From a virus, in IMG/VR virus record IMGVR_UViG_3300046656_000389, positions 1-38,754 of that record: DNA of 38,754 nt, one strand, 5' to 3'. The notes beneath the pieces were generated by a model, which saw nothing but the letters and a program-made list of their open reading frames with translations, was not told the DNA's origin and searched no databases. Positions 38,247 through 38,754 of this stretch are shown piece after piece; within the stretch, counting starts at the first letter, position 1, and every line of letters starts with the position of its first letter. Position numbers and translations under genes: made by a program.

Positions 38247-38754
38247 GCACGTTCAAGAAAGGAACGGGGAAGCAGAAAAGGATCGAGAGGCTCACCCGTG
38301 AGCAGGAGGCCGCGATGGCGGGCTACGCCCAGGAGTGGATCGCCCGCGGGCTCTCGACGGCTCCCGCGGAACGCGCGGTGGTGGAGCAGGGCATCCGTGA
38401 ATGCTACCGGCTCGCGAAGCTCGAGCCGCCGAAGGCCATCGTTTGGGTGTCCTCGCCGGTCGTGGGCGCGCTCGCCGCTCCGGCGGCGGCCTTCACGCTC
38501 GAGCTCACCCGGCGTCTGCGAGCTCAGCAGATCATCACGCGCGACACCGTGGGCGCCACCGTGGACGCCACCGTGGGCGCCACCGTGGGCGCCACCGTGG
38601 ACGCCACCGTGGGCGCCACCGTGGACGCCACCGTGGGCGCCACCGTGGGCGCCACCGTGGACGCCACCGTGCGCGACACCGTGGACGCCACCGTGGGCGA
38701 CACCGTGGACGCCACCGTGCGCGACACCGTGGGCGCCACCGTGCGCGCCACCGT
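38243..38754 (+). CDS. DUF6745-like repeat protein, N-terminal part
   Basis: GTG 38243 overlaps the preceding stop (GTGA). About 100 residues of a globular N-domain (QEAAMAGYAQEWIARGLSTAPAERAVV, then RECYRLAKLEPPKAIVWVSSPVVGALA) precede the array. From memory this matches the beginning of DUF6745 proteins (EWI..GLST.PA.R, IVWV.SP). The frame then enters the 12-bp repeats at 38543 and is still open at the last base of the window. Joining to position 1 completes a codon and continues the same frame into the C-terminal part at 1-937. Confidence 0.8.
   Translation, partial: MSTFKKGTGKQKRIERLTREQEAAMAGYAQEWIARGLSTAPAERAVVEQGIRECYRLAKLEPPKAIVWVSSPVVGALAAPAAAFTLELTRRLRAQQIITRDTVGATVDATVGATVGATVDATVGATVDATVGATVGATVDATVRDTVDATVGDTVDATVRDTVGATVRAT
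38543..38754 (+). repeat. 12-bp tandem array, left part (17 full units)
   Basis: Seventeen complete 12-bp units of form GNC-ACC-GTG-NNC, then a partial unit at the window edge. Linking dipeptides are GA (7), DA (6), RD (2), GD (1) and RA (1); HD, present in the right part, is absent here. The minus strand is also open through this array and would encode a TV-rich peptide too. The array is continuous with 1-250 in the circular molecule. Confidence 0.95.

Overview
The window looks like a nearly complete genome of a temperate, short-tailed (podovirus-like) phage, about 38.8 kb, GC-rich and very compactly packed. Most genes overlap their upstream neighbour by an ATGA, GTGA or TGATG junction. The two ends of the window lie in the same 12-bp tandem repeat array inside one gene, and joining the ends keeps that gene in frame. 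The natural molecule is therefore probably circular or circularly permuted, and the contig was probably cut because the repeat could not be assembled. GC-rich codon use, a tRNA-Arg-like attP inside the integrase gene and podovirus head genes recall phages of GC-rich Proteobacteria or Myxococcota (Myxococcus phage Mx8 also has attP inside its integrase gene). The host assignment is inference only.

Layout. (1) Positions 1-937 plus 38243-38754 encode a DUF6745-like protein with a long TV-rich tetrapeptide array, followed by a small conserved His-rich protein. (2) 1290-4529 is a replication and accessory block: RusA-like resolvase, ASCH-domain protein, a replication-like protein whose gene contains a cluster of iteron-like repeats, several small proteins and a candidate small terminase. 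(3) 4526-6051 holds a zinc-finger protein and a phage GroES. (4) 6017-12642 is DNA packaging and head: large terminase, portal, scaffold, major capsid and two small head proteins. (5) 12646-24450 is adaptor and tail: a head-tail adaptor joined in frame to a beta-helix tailspike across a T8 run, a large tail protein, and three long internal or ejection-like proteins, one ending in a peptidase S74-like domain. (6) 24447-30983 mixes small virion proteins, a lysis cassette (holin-like, lipoprotein, two-domain endolysin) and receptor-binding candidates (beta-helix, LamG-like). (7) 30987-34252 on the minus strand is an early recombination operon with a PD-(D/E)XK exonuclease and a RecT-like annealing protein candidate. 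(8) 34253-35311 is the immunity region. (9) 35308-38754 on the plus strand has small early genes, the tyrosine integrase with internal attP, and the start of the repeat gene.

How it works together. Two nearly identical outward-facing promoter/operator units (about 34260-34296 and 35055-35089) flank a repressor and a membrane zinc-ribbon gene, as lambda OL/PL and OR/PR flank cI. The leftward unit would drive recombination genes. The rightward unit would drive a Cro-like gene, the integrase and then, around the circle, replication and structural genes. Each promoter has a TTGACA -35 box, and its predicted start falls at or within a few bases of the first start codon, so the first genes may be leaderless.

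Most interesting points: the in-frame repeat array at the contig ends, iteron-like repeats whose spacing ignores codon phase, the paired operators, attP inside the integrase coding region, a T8 slippery run at an adaptor/tailspike fusion, and a phage GroES. No DNA polymerase, helicase, complete tRNA gene or CRISPR array was recognised. No gap longer than 300 bases lacks a gene.
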